Origin: Rhodococcus sp. B50
GTDB lineage: Bacteria > Actinomycetota > Actinomycetes > Mycobacteriales > Mycobacteriaceae
DNA: 64,000 nt
Assembly (NCBI RefSeq): GCF_013602415.1
Contig: NZ_WPAG02000002.1
Location: 3,413,480-3,477,479 of the forward strand
Reading direction: 5' to 3'
Made by a program: the position numbers and the translations under genes. The first letter of the stretch is position 1, and each line of letters begins with the position of its first letter. The notes below the pieces were generated by a model, which worked only from the letters and a program-made list of their open reading frames with translations, made no database searches and had not been told where the DNA came from. Shown in pieces: positions 15,485-23,620 of the stretch.

Positions 15485-17731
15485 CTACTTCTCGTCGAGC
15501 GGTTTCGCTCCCAGCACGTCCTTGAGCAGCTCGATTGCGACTTCCTCCGGATCGCGGCGCGTCGACGGATCACCGGGGGTGGCGGCCTCGGCGAACATCT
15601 CCTCGACGTCCGCCTCCGTCATCTGCGACGGGTCGGGCGGCGGCGCGTCGTAGCCCGGCCCCGGATCGTCGGGGAGATCGGGCGCTTCGGGCGGCGGGAT
15701 GTCGTCGACGTTCTCGGCGGACGGACGTGTGAAGGTCGGGGCGGCGGAAGGGGAAGCGGTGGCCACCGGCCGCTGCGGCGCGGCGGGGGCTTCGGCGGGC
15801 GCAGCCGGCGCGGCATTCTTCGCCTGACTCGGCCTGGAGAAACGTGGCTGACCCGCAGGACGCGAATTCTTTTCGGGCGCCTGAGTTCTGACGGGCGTCT
15901 CCGCAGCGGAGCCGTGTACGCAGGTGACCTCGAACTCGCCACCGAAGACCGCCTGCAGCGCATCGGCGATGACCGCAGCATTGCGCGGGTCGGCGAGTCG
16001 CTTCGCGAGCGGAGCGGAGTCGTGCACGAGCACGACACGGGTGCCGTCGACCGAGCGCACGGTGGCACCCGAGAGCATCACCTCGACGGTGCGGCTCCGT
16101 TCGCGGACCTTCGCGCGTACCTCCGACCACACGCCCCGCATCTGGGCGGCGTCGGGACCGCCTGCCGCACGAGTGGGTTCGGGCTCGAGCGCAGGCGCGG
16201 CCGGCTCCTCGACCTCGGGTGCGGGCGGCGGAACCTCTTGCGCGACAACCTCATCGGGCGTGTTCTGCGGCTGCGGCTGCAAAACATCCGGTACGACGGG
16301 AGGTTGCGCCGGAACGGGCGGCGGCGTCTGCACCGGAGACGCCGTGGCGTCAGGGGACGGCGTCGGGGCAGTCTCCTGCCGGGCCGGAGCCTGCGGTGCA
16401 GGTGATTCCGGTTGCGGCGGGGCAACTTCGCGAGGCGGCGCGGCAGGCGGCGCCTCGCTCGCCCGGCGCTGGGAAGGTCGCTGGAAACGCGCGGCGGGCT
16501 CGTCGGGCGAGATGGGTGGCGCCGCAGGCGCGGCAGGGGCAGACACGGGCCTCGGTGCAGCACCTCCGGCCGGAGCCGCGACGACGCCCTGTTCGAGACG
16601 TTCGAGCCGTTGCAGCACAGCGGTTTCCGCGTCGGATGCCGCGGGGAGCAGCATGCGCGCACACATCACCTCGAGCAGTAGTCGCGGCGACGTCGCCCCA
16701 CGCATCTCGCCGAGCCCGGCGTGCACGATCTCGGCGTAGCGCGTGAGGGTGGCCGGGCCCAGGCGGGTCGCTTCGTCGCGCATTCGCTCGAGGACGTCGC
16801 CGGGTGCGTCGACGAGCCCGCGCTCGGCGGCATCGGGCACGGACTTCATGAGGATGAGATCGCGAAGGCGTTCGAGCAGGTCGACGGCGAAGCGGCGCGG
16901 GTCGTGTCCGGCGTCCATGACCTTCTCGACAGTGCCGAACAGCGCCGCGCCGTCGCCGGCCGCGAGCGAATCGACGGCCTCGTCGATGAGCGCGACGTCG
17001 GTGACGCCGAGCAGCGACAGGGCACGGTCGTAGGTGACGCCTTCGGGTCCGGCACCGGCGAGCAGCTGGTCCATCACCGACAGCGAGTCACGGGGGGATC
17101 CGCCGCCGGCGCGGATGACCAGCGGGTAGACCGCGTCCTCGACCGGCACGTTCTCCTGGCCGCAGATCTGTTCGAGCAGACCGCGCATCGCAGTGGGGGC
17201 GAGGAGCCGGAACGGATAGTGGTGCGTGCGCGACCGGATGGTGGGGAGCACCTTCTCGGGCTCGGTGGTCGCGAAGACGAAGATCAGGTGCTCCGGCGGC
17301 TCTTCCACGATCTTGAGCAGGGCGTTGAAGCCCTGCGTGGTGACCATGTGCGCCTCGTCGATGATGAAGATGCGGTAGCGCGACTCGGCGGGAGCGTAGA
17401 AGGCGCGGTCGCGGAGTTCGCGGGTGTCGTCGACACCGCCGTGGCTCGCGGCGTCGAGTTCGGTGACGTCGAGATTGCCGCCGCCACCCGGCCCGAGCGA
17501 CACGCACGACCGGCACGTACCGCACGGCGTCGAGGTGGGGCCGGTCTCGCAGTTGAGTGAGCGGGCGAGGATGCGGGCCGAGGACGTCTTGCCGCATCCA
17601 CGAGGACCCGAGAACAGGTAGGCGTGGTTGATGCGGCCCGTGTCGAGCGCCGTGCTGATGGGCACGGTGACGTGCTCCTGCCCCACCACCTCCGCGAAGG
17701 TCGCAGGTCGATACTTCCGGTACAGAGCCAC
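15485..17731 (-). CDS. dnaX: DNA polymerase III subunit gamma/tau
   Basis: 748 residues from GTG 17731 (V-A-L-Y-R-K-Y-R-P, the canonical N-terminus). Clamp-loader ATPase features: Walker A G-P-R-G-C-G-K-T-S at 42-50, zinc cysteines C61, C70, C73 and C76, and the D-E-A-H box at 125-128. A long Pro/Ala-rich linker separates this from a C-terminal tau-like domain, a usual feature of actinobacterial dnaX. It loads the sliding clamp at the replication fork. TACGCT at 17738-17743 lies 6 nt before the GTG, consistent with a leaderless transcript. I saw no clear slippery heptamer, so tau is probably the only product. Confidence 0.95.
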   Translation of the reverse strand: MALYRKYRPATFAEVVGQEHVTVPISTALDTGRINHAYLFSGPRGCGKTSSARILARSLNCETGPTSTPCGTCRSCVSLGPGGGGNLDVTELDAASHGGVDDTRELRDRAFYAPAESRYRIFIIDEAHMVTTQGFNALLKIVEEPPEHLIFVFATTEPEKVLPTIRSRTHHYPFRLLAPTAMRGLLEQICGQENVPVEDAVYPLVIRAGGGSPRDSLSVMDQLLAGAGPEGVTYDRALSLLGVTDVALIDEAVDSLAAGDGAALFGTVEKVMDAGHDPRRFAVDLLERLRDLILMKSVPDAAERGLVDAPGDVLERMRDEATRLGPATLTRYAEIVHAGLGEMRGATSPRLLLEVMCARMLLPAASDAETAVLQRLERLEQGVVAAPAGGAAPRPVSAPAAPAAPPISPDEPAARFQRPSQRRASEAPPAAPPREVAPPQPESPAPQAPARQETAPTPSPDATASPVQTPPPVPAQPPVVPDVLQPQPQNTPDEVVAQEVPPPAPEVEEPAAPALEPEPTRAAGGPDAAQMRGVWSEVRAKVRERSRTVEVMLSGATVRSVDGTRVVLVHDSAPLAKRLADPRNAAVIADALQAVFGGEFEVTCVHGSAAETPVRTQAPEKNSRPAGQPRFSRPSQAKNAAPAAPAEAPAAPQRPVATASPSAAPTFTRPSAENVDDIPPPEAPDLPDDPGPGYDAPPPDPSQMTEADVEEMFAEAATPGDPSTRRDPEEVAIELLKDVLGAKPLDEK

Positions 17732-17812
17732 GCGCCGAGCGTACCGGCGGCGGCCGACATGCACGGAGGTCGGTCCGCCGACTTCTGTGGTCGAGACCAC
17801 TCTTGCGTTAAC

Positions 17813-17822
17813 GATATATCGC
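17813..17822. promoter_or_regulatory. Palindrome CGATATATCG, putative PadR operator
   Basis: Perfect 10-bp palindrome in the 131-bp dnaX/padR intergenic region, 41 bp upstream of the PadR start. The neighbouring TATCG elements (about 17828-17843) make the region AT-rich. PadR repressors normally bind their own promoter, so this is the probable autoregulatory site. Confidence 0.45.
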
Positions 17823-17862
17823 GTTCTATCGTGATCGTATCGACAATGAAGGAGAAGCGCAG

Positions 17863-18504
17863 ATGCGAACCCACGAACACCGCCGCGGCCATCGCCGCGA
17901 CATGCACGACCGAAATCTCCCCGGCGGCCCGTTCCGAGCGGACGGACCTCGTCGTAGGGGACATCACCCGCACGGCGACGAACCCGGCCTCCACCCGCAC
18001 CGCGGTGGACGGGGCGTCGGCGGACCGCGAGGAGGACGACGCGGCCGAGCACAGCGCGGCGACGTCCGCGCGGCCGTCCTGCGCCTGCTCGGCACCGAGC
18101 CGATGCACGGCTACCAGCTCATGGAAGCGATCGCCGACCGGACCGGCGGCGCCTGGCGCCCGAGCCCGGGAGCGATCTACCCGACGATCTCCCAGCTCGA
18201 GGACGAAGGACTCGTCACCGTCGAGAAGGAGGGCGGACGCAAGCTCGTCTCACTGACCGACGCGGGCCGCAGCTACGTCGACGACCCGGGGAGCGAGCTC
18301 ATCGATCCCTTCGCCGGCCACGACCCGGACGCCGGTGGGCCCGACCTGCGACTCGCGCTCCGCGAACTGCAGGGCGCGGCGCGGTCGGTCGCGACGAGCG
18401 GTTCCGACGCCGAGGTCGCCGCGGCACACGCGGTACTGACCGAAGCAAAGAAGTCCCTGTACCGGATCCTCGCCGGGGACGTCGAGACTCCCGGCGAGAA
18501 GTGA
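17863..18504 (+). CDS. PadR-family transcriptional regulator with His/Gly/Arg-rich N-terminus
   Basis: 213 residues. The winged-helix domain starts near residue 68 (R-A-A-V-L-R-L-L) and shows the PadR signature M-H-G-Y-Q-L-M-E and P-S-P-G-A-I-Y-P-T-I-S-Q-L. The first ~65 residues are low-complexity and carry about ten histidines; this is common in actinobacterial PadR proteins and could bind metal. GAAGGAGAAGCGCAG precedes the ATG. PadR proteins repress efflux or detoxification genes. Here no target is adjacent other than itself, so its regulon is unknown. It lies 4 bp from the convergent GntR gene end. Confidence 0.85.
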   Translation: MRTHEHRRGHRRDMHDRNLPGGPFRADGPRRRGHHPHGDEPGLHPHRGGRGVGGPRGGRRGRAQRGDVRAAVLRLLGTEPMHGYQLMEAIADRTGGAWRPSPGAIYPTISQLEDEGLVTVEKEGGRKLVSLTDAGRSYVDDPGSELIDPFAGHDPDAGGPDLRLALRELQGAARSVATSGSDAEVAAAHAVLTEAKKSLYRILAGDVETPGEK

Positions 18505-18508
18505 GGGC

Positions 18509-19198
18509 TCAGCCGCGAGCGAAGAGGCGGATGCGCTGCTCGCGGCTGCGCTCGAGATGAGCACGCATGTGTTCGCGAGCCGCGGTCTCGTTCCGCGCCC
18601 GGAGTGCATCGAGGATCTGGGCGTGCTCGCGGTTGAGCAGATCGGGCTCGCCGTAGTTGGACGGCGGCCCGGAATCGTAGATCCGCAACTGGGTGGTCAG
18701 CCGCACGAGCAGCGCCGTGATCGTCGCATTGTGCGCGGCCTGCCACAGCGCCTCGTGGAACCGGAAGTTCCCGACGCGTACGGCGGCGTCGTCCGTCGCC
18801 GAGCAGCACGAATCGTGCAACCGCTCGAGCCGGGCCATGTCCAGATCGGTGTGCCGGATCGCCGCGGCACCGGCCGCCTCGGATTCGAGCGCGACGCGCG
18901 CCGCATAGATCTCGATGACGTCCTCGGGAGTACCCGAACGCACCCGGAAGCCGCGACTCGCCCGTTCGAGCAGACCGTCGTGCGCGAGCCAGTTGAGTGC
19001 CTCGCGGATCGGGGTGCGAGAGGCCCCGTAGGTCTCGCTGAGCTGGGTCTCGTGCAGGGCGGCGCCGCGCGGGAACTTCCCGGCGAGGATGTCCGAACGC
19101 AGGCGCAGGTACTGCTTGGAGGTCTGGTCGTCGCGCCCGGTGGGCGGTTCGACGAGAAGTGAGCTCTCCAGCTCGGCCGTAGCGTCCTGCTCGGTCAT
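18509..19198 (-). CDS. GntR-family regulator, FadR/FCD subgroup
   Basis: 229 residues. The N-terminal winged helix shows L-R-S-D-I-L-A-G-K-F-P and G-A-S-R-T-P-I-R-E-A-L-N-W-L. The C-terminal FCD ligand domain has the metal-site residues in F-R-F-H and E-H-A-Q-I. FCD regulators bind small organic acids through a metal ion. The gene is divergent from the rhodanese-thiM-monooxygenase operon with a 124-bp shared region holding CGTATACG, so it most likely controls that operon. AGGGTG lies just before the ATG. Confidence 0.85.
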   Translation of the reverse strand: MTEQDATAELESSLLVEPPTGRDDQTSKQYLRLRSDILAGKFPRGAALHETQLSETYGASRTPIREALNWLAHDGLLERASRGFRVRSGTPEDVIEIYAARVALESEAAGAAAIRHTDLDMARLERLHDSCCSATDDAAVRVGNFRFHEALWQAAHNATITALLVRLTTQLRIYDSGPPSNYGEPDLLNREHAQILDALRARNETAAREHMRAHLERSREQRIRLFARG

Positions 19199-19264
19199 CT
19201 ACACCCTCCGTAGGCATGCCGGTTACGTGCGCCGATTATGCCACTGTCGACCTCCGCATACTTG

Positions 19265-19272
19265 CGTATACG
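19265..19272. promoter_or_regulatory. CGTATACG palindrome, putative GntR/FCD operator
   Basis: Perfect palindrome in TTGCGTATACGTTA within the divergent GntR/rhodanese promoter, 51 bp before the GTG at 19323. Its T-G-x-x-T-A-x-x-C-A-like core fits the usual FCD-GntR operator. Confidence 0.45.
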
Positions 19273-19322
19273 TTATTCGTCGTTTAGCGTCGACTTCCGA
19301 ACACGACGAGAGGATCGAACGC

Positions 19323-20219
19323 GTGGCCGAGGTGGCTTTCCGGGACGAACAGGTGCTGATCAGCGCCGACGAGCTCTCGAACAGTCCCGACGCGTACACG
19401 GTCCTGCACGCCACGGTCACCTTTCCGAAGCCCCGCTTCGACGGCGACTACCGGCCGGAATCCGGCTACGCCACCTGGCGCGCCGCGCACATCCCCGGGT
19501 CCGTGCACGCCGACCTGCTCGACGGATTCAGCGCCCCGGACGCCGATCTCCACTTCTCCCGCCCCAGCCCGGATGCCCTCGCGGCGGCCCTGGCCGAACT
19601 CGGCGTGACCCCCGACGCCGACCTCGTCGTCTACGACGAAGGCGGCATGACCTGGGCATCCCGGTTGTGGTGGATGCTGCGCAACATCGGCATCTCCGCC
19701 CGCGTCCTCGACGGTGGCCTCACCCGCTGGACCGCACTGGGACTGCCCGTGGAGACCGGCGACACCGCCGAACGCCGCGCCACCACACCCCGGACCGCAC
19801 TGATCGACCGAGGATTGTGGCGCGACCGCGACGACGTGCTCGCCGTGGTCTCCGGCGACGCACCGGGCACGCTCGTCTGTGCGCTCGACGCCGAGCAGTT
19901 CGCAGGCACCGCCACCACCCGCTACGCGCGCCGCGGACACATCGACGGGAGCCGGAACCTGCCGGCCAAGAGCCTGCTCGCCGACGGGATCCTGCGGAGT
20001 ACCGATCGGATCGCCGAGCTGGCCGAGCAGGCCCTTGCCGATACCTCCCGGCCGCTGATCCTCTACTGCGGTGGCGGTGTCTCGGCCTGCCTGGTGGCGC
20101 TCGCACTGGTCCGGACGGGCCACGACGACATCGCCGTCTACGACGGATCCCTCGAGGAGTGGACGGCCGACCCCGCCCTCCCCATGCGGACACTCGGAGA
20201 AGGGAAGGGCGGCGCATGA
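19323..20219 (+). CDS. Two-domain rhodanese-type sulfurtransferase
   Basis: 298 residues from GTG 19323, with GAGAGGATC upstream; a longer in-frame extension runs into the GntR promoter and is rejected. It has two rhodanese domains. The first (residues 1-130) has lost its cysteine (D-E-G-G-M-T-W-A), as usual. The second keeps catalytic C249 in Y-C-G-G-G-V-S-A. The active loop resembles both thiosulfate and mercaptopyruvate sulfurtransferases. Such enzymes move a persulfide sulfur to cyanide, thiols or protein carriers. Being first in an operon with thiM and a sulfonate-type monooxygenase, it could handle sulfur released from a thiazole or sulfonate; this is inference. Confidence 0.85.
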   Translation: MAEVAFRDEQVLISADELSNSPDAYTVLHATVTFPKPRFDGDYRPESGYATWRAAHIPGSVHADLLDGFSAPDADLHFSRPSPDALAAALAELGVTPDADLVVYDEGGMTWASRLWWMLRNIGISARVLDGGLTRWTALGLPVETGDTAERRATTPRTALIDRGLWRDRDDVLAVVSGDAPGTLVCALDAEQFAGTATTRYARRGHIDGSRNLPAKSLLADGILRSTDRIAELAEQALADTSRPLILYCGGGVSACLVALALVRTGHDDIAVYDGSLEEWTADPALPMRTLGEGKGGA

Positions 20220-20279
20220 TGCGATGTCCGCGGCCCTGACCCGCTTCGCCCCTCTCCCTCATCCCGACAGGATCTCCCC

Positions 20280-21125
20280 GTGACCACGACCCCCACCGTC
20301 GACGATCTCGCCGCCACCCTCGACGCCCTGCGCGCGCGGACCCCGCTCGTGCACTCGCTGACCAACATCGTCTCGGCCAACTTCCTCACCAACGTGCTGC
20401 TCGCCGCAGGCGCCAGCAACGCGCACATCGACAATGCCCACGAGGCAGGCGATTTCGCGCGCATCGCCGGTGGAGTACTCGTCAACCTCGGCACGCCCTT
20501 CGACGAGACCTCGGTGGCCTTCACCCGTGCGGCCGAGGCCGCACACGAGGCCGGCACCCCGTGGGTCCTCGACCCCGTCGGCGTGGGCGGACTCGCGTGG
20601 CGCACCTCGCTCGCCGCCGACCTGCTGAAGTTCCGTCCCACCGCGATCCGCGGCAACGCCTCCGAGATCATCGCGCTGGCCGGCCTCGGCGGCGACACGC
20701 GCGGTGTCGACAGCGCCGACGAGGCCGCTGCCGCCGTGCCCGCCGCCCTGGCCCTGCTCGATCGCGCGGGCGCCGTGTCGGCCTCCGGTCCCGTCGACCA
20801 TCTCGTCGGCCGTGACCGCGACGGTGCGATCGTCGGGATGCGCATCGCCGGTGGCAGCGCGATGCTGCCGCGCGTGACCTCCACCGGATGCTCCCTCGGC
20901 GGTCTCGTCGCGGCCTACCTCGCGGTCGCGGAGACCCCTCTCGTAGGCCTCGCAGCGGCCCATGCGCACGTCGCGGTGGCTTCCGAGATCGCCGAGGAGA
21001 ACTCCACCGGCCCAGGCTCGTTCGCTGTCGCCTACCTCGACGCCCTGTTCGCTGTGGACGCCGACACGCTGCGCGCCCGCGCCCGCGTCGAGCCGTTCGA
21101 ACTCCCCTCGAAGGACACGAAGTAA
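20280..21125 (+). CDS. thiM: Hydroxyethylthiazole kinase
   Basis: 281 residues from GTG 20280. ThiM features: V-H-S-L-T-N-I-V-S-A-N-F near residue 25, L-D-P-V-G-V-G near 98, I-R-G-N-A-S-E-I near 120, and T-G-C-S-L-G-G near 200 carrying the catalytic-region cysteine. It phosphorylates 4-methyl-5-(2-hydroxyethyl)thiazole for thiamine salvage. The MAH triad usual near residue 45 is altered to N-A-H, so an altered thiazole substrate is possible. No thiE, thiD or TPP riboswitch is nearby, which is unusual for a plain thiamine-salvage locus. The stop overlaps the next start (TAATG). Confidence 0.82.
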   Translation: MTTTPTVDDLAATLDALRARTPLVHSLTNIVSANFLTNVLLAAGASNAHIDNAHEAGDFARIAGGVLVNLGTPFDETSVAFTRAAEAAHEAGTPWVLDPVGVGGLAWRTSLAADLLKFRPTAIRGNASEIIALAGLGGDTRGVDSADEAAAAVPAALALLDRAGAVSASGPVDHLVGRDRDGAIVGMRIAGGSAMLPRVTSTGCSLGGLVAAYLAVAETPLVGLAAAHAHVAVASEIAEENSTGPGSFAVAYLDALFAVDADTLRARARVEPFELPSKDTK

Positions 21126-22231
21126 TGCCCATCAAGACCTTCTGGTATCTCACCCAGGCCGACGGCGACTATCCCTGGAGTCCGGGCGGCTTGTACCCGG
21201 TGGACGGGCAGCGGCAGATCGAACTCGCCAGGACCATCGACGGCGGCGGCTTCGAGGGCGCGCTCGTCGCCACCTGGCCGAACGATCCGTTCATCTCCGC
21301 GACGTGGGCGGCCGCACACACCAGCCGGATGAAGTTCCTCGTCGCGATCTACGCGAACATGACGCCCGCGCGGCTGCTCGCCGAGAAGGCCCTGACCTTC
21401 GACGCGTTCAGCGGTGGCCGCCTGATGATCAACTCGGTCAACGGCCGGGAGAACATCCTCACCCAGTACGACATGAACGTCGAGCACGACCGGCGGTACG
21501 AGCTCGGGGAGAAGTACTGGGACGAATTCCGCCGGATCTACGCCGAGGGCACCGAGTCGAACTTCCCGAACACGCCGCTGCGCATCGATGCGCCGGCGAA
21601 CCATTCGGTGCCTCTGTGGGGCACCGGCGACTCCCCCGCCGGCCTGCAGAACGCCGGCAAGGTCCTCGACGCCTACCTGATCATGTTGCGCGAGACCTCG
21701 TTCGTCACGCAGAAGTTCACCGCCGCACGCGAATCCGCTGCCGCGGAGGGACGCGAGTACACCGACTTCGGCGCGCTGTCGGGCGTGATCGTGCGCCCGA
21801 ACCGGGACGAAGCGATCGAGCGGTTCCGGTCGCTGTTCGAGAAGGCCGGCATCGAGCAGATCCAGGACGTACTCGACAAGGCGGTCCGGCGCCGCACCCA
21901 CGGCAAGCAGGATCTGACGACCTTCACTGCGCGCGACGCGCAGCGGCAGGGTTGGGTCGACACCATCAATGCCGGAAAGCTCCCCGAACCTGAGGACCTG
22001 TATCTCGGCGACGGCCTCTACGCGGGCATCACCGCGTGGTCACCGCTGGACATCTTCGCCACGGGATCCTCGGCCGTCTACTACGTCGGCAACCCCGACG
22101 AGATCACCGGCCACGTGCGCAGCCTGCGAGACGCGACCGGACTGACCTCCCTGATCCTCGCCGGATGGCCACTCATCGACGAGGCGAAGAACGTTGCGGA
22201 GCACCTGATTCCGCGTTTCGACGAACTCTGA
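21125..22231 (+). CDS. LLM-class flavin-dependent monooxygenase, SsuD (alkanesulfonate) type
   Basis: 368 residues from the ATG at 21125, overlapping the thiM stop. The bacterial-luciferase-like TIM barrel of the SsuD subgroup is seen in F-W-Y-L-T, the F-D-A-F-S-G-G-R-L-M-I-N stretch near residue 95, and W-G-T-G-D-S near 166. It should use reduced FMN and oxygen to cleave a C-S bond or oxygenate a heterocycle. No flavin reductase is in the operon, so FMNH2 must come from elsewhere. Together with the rhodanese and ThiM it suggests oxidative use of a thiazole or organosulfur compound. Confidence 0.82.
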   Translation: MPIKTFWYLTQADGDYPWSPGGLYPVDGQRQIELARTIDGGGFEGALVATWPNDPFISATWAAAHTSRMKFLVAIYANMTPARLLAEKALTFDAFSGGRLMINSVNGRENILTQYDMNVEHDRRYELGEKYWDEFRRIYAEGTESNFPNTPLRIDAPANHSVPLWGTGDSPAGLQNAGKVLDAYLIMLRETSFVTQKFTAARESAAAEGREYTDFGALSGVIVRPNRDEAIERFRSLFEKAGIEQIQDVLDKAVRRRTHGKQDLTTFTARDAQRQGWVDTINAGKLPEPEDLYLGDGLYAGITAWSPLDIFATGSSAVYYVGNPDEITGHVRSLRDATGLTSLILAGWPLIDEAKNVAEHLIPRFDEL

Positions 22232-22252
22232 CGGCAGCGTCGGCGGGATCGG

Positions 22253-23029
22253 TCAGGGGGTATCGACGAGCCGGAACCCCGAGCCGATCCCGTCGCGCGC
22301 GTCGATCTCGGCGAGGATCCGGTCGGCCCGCTGGTAGGCGGCGAATCTGGTGTCGGGAACCTGCCGGTCGTCGGAGGCCCGGACCTGCGGGAAGCGGTAC
22401 CCCACCGACAGTCCCATCCATTCACCCGTTTCGGCGCGCACGAGCGGACCTCCGGAATCGCCCGGCCGCATGAGCAGCGGCGACGACATCAGGTTTCCGT
22501 CCACCCGCACATCGCCGGTCGCACAGGCCACCGACGTGCTTCGCCCTGCCGCGCAGTGTGTCCCGACCGGCAGTTCACCCTCCCCGAACGCCGCGACCGA
22601 TTCGAGGACGACGCGCTCACCGCGGTCGTTGGGCACCGACGTGTTCGACCCCCGCACGCGGGTCTCGTCGAGGGCGACCACCGCGTAATCCGCGATCTCG
22701 TCGGTGGGGAATCCGAGCGGATCGATCGAACCCGTACTCGCGACCTCTGTTTCGACACCGATCGGACCTCGATGCTGTTCGTCGACCTTCCAGATCGGCG
22801 ACGATCCCGTCCGGTGGCAGTGCCCCGCCGTGATGGCGACGAGACGACCCGCGTCGTCGTGCCCGACCGCCGCGACGGAACACCAGCCCGGTGTCGGCTC
22901 CGCCGAGAACGAGATCCCGTCGCCGGGCCGGAGGACGACCCGGTCGTCTCCCCCGCCCGCCGAGGCCACGCCCGCAGCTCCGGAGGCGAATGCGGCGGCG
23001 GCGCAACACACTGCGAATGCGCGTCTCAC
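22253..23029 (-). CDS. Secreted trypsin-like (S1) serine protease
   Basis: 258 residues from GTG 23029, set by a GTGA overlap with the upstream DNA-glycosylase stop. A Sec signal peptide ends near A-S-A (residue 24). The triad is complete: H70 in T-A-G-H-C-H, D114 in D-Y-A-V-V-A-L, S192 in G-D-S-G-G-P. Likely disulfides are C50-C71 and C159-C169. It is an extracellular protease of the small actinobacterial S1 type with no propeptide that I recognise. Coupling to an intracellular repair gene is odd and probably only reflects compact packing. Confidence 0.85.
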   Translation of the reverse strand: MRRAFAVCCAAAAFASGAAGVASAGGGDDRVVLRPGDGISFSAEPTPGWCSVAAVGHDDAGRLVAITAGHCHRTGSSPIWKVDEQHRGPIGVETEVASTGSIDPLGFPTDEIADYAVVALDETRVRGSNTSVPNDRGERVVLESVAAFGEGELPVGTHCAAGRSTSVACATGDVRVDGNLMSSPLLMRPGDSGGPLVRAETGEWMGLSVGYRFPQVRASDDRQVPDTRFAAYQRADRILAEIDARDGIGSGFRLVDTP

Positions 23030-23610
23030 GACTTCTTCGCAGCTTTCATCGACTTCTTGAACTCGCGCACCTCGCGCAGCGACTGCTCGTCGACGACGTC
23101 GGCGATCGACCGGCGCGCATCCTCGTGCCCGTAGTCGCCGGCAGCTTCCCGCCACCCTTCGGGTCGCACGCCGATCTGCTTGCCGAGCAGCGCCAGGAAG
23201 ATGCGTGCCTTCTGGTCGCCGTAGCCCGGCAGCTTCTTCAGCCTCCGCAGAACTTCCTTGCCGTCCGGGTCGCCGGACGTCCACAGCGCTGCGGCGTCGC
23301 CGTCGTAGTCCTCGACGATCGCCGCGCACAACGCCTGGATCCGCTGACCCATCGACTTGGGGAACCGGTGGACAGCCGGTTGCTGCGCACACACCGCGAC
23401 GAACTCGTCGGGATCCGCCGAGGCGATGCGGTGCACGTCGAGACCACCGAGACGGTCGGCGAGCTTCTTCGGTCCGGCGAACGCCACCTCCATCGGCACC
23501 TGCTGGTCGAGCAACATGCCGATGAGAAGCGCCAGCGGGTCCTGGGCCAGCAGTGCGTCGGCGTCGGGATCTCCGACCAGGTTCAACGTCGATGACATGA
23601 CGACGATCAT
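23026..23610 (-). CDS. HhH-GPD-type base-excision DNA repair protein
   Basis: 194 residues. It has the helix-hairpin-helix region L-L-G-M-L-L-D-Q-Q and the motif K-L-P-G-Y-G-D-Q-K-A-R-I-F, near residue 130, which forms the DNA-binding hairpin. The usual catalytic Lys/Asp pair of larger glycosylases is not obvious. Proteins of this length are annotated as HhH-GPD-type repair proteins of unknown specificity. An alternative start at 23598 is possible. The gene ends in a GTGA overlap with the protease. Confidence 0.8.
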   Translation of the reverse strand: MIVVMSSTLNLVGDPDADALLAQDPLALLIGMLLDQQVPMEVAFAGPKKLADRLGGLDVHRIASADPDEFVAVCAQQPAVHRFPKSMGQRIQALCAAIVEDYDGDAAALWTSGDPDGKEVLRRLKKLPGYGDQKARIFLALLGKQIGVRPEGWREAAGDYGHEDARRSIADVVDEQSLREVREFKKSMKAAKKS

Positions 23611-23620
23611 GCCCTGCGCG

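Noticed and set aside
15485..17731. Programmed frameshift making a short gamma form of dnaX
   Set aside because: No slippery heptamer with a downstream hairpin was recognised.
19199..19322. TPP riboswitch upstream of the rhodanese-thiM operon
   Set aside because: No CTGAGA or ACC-CTTGAACC-type core was seen; the region instead holds a GntR-type palindrome.
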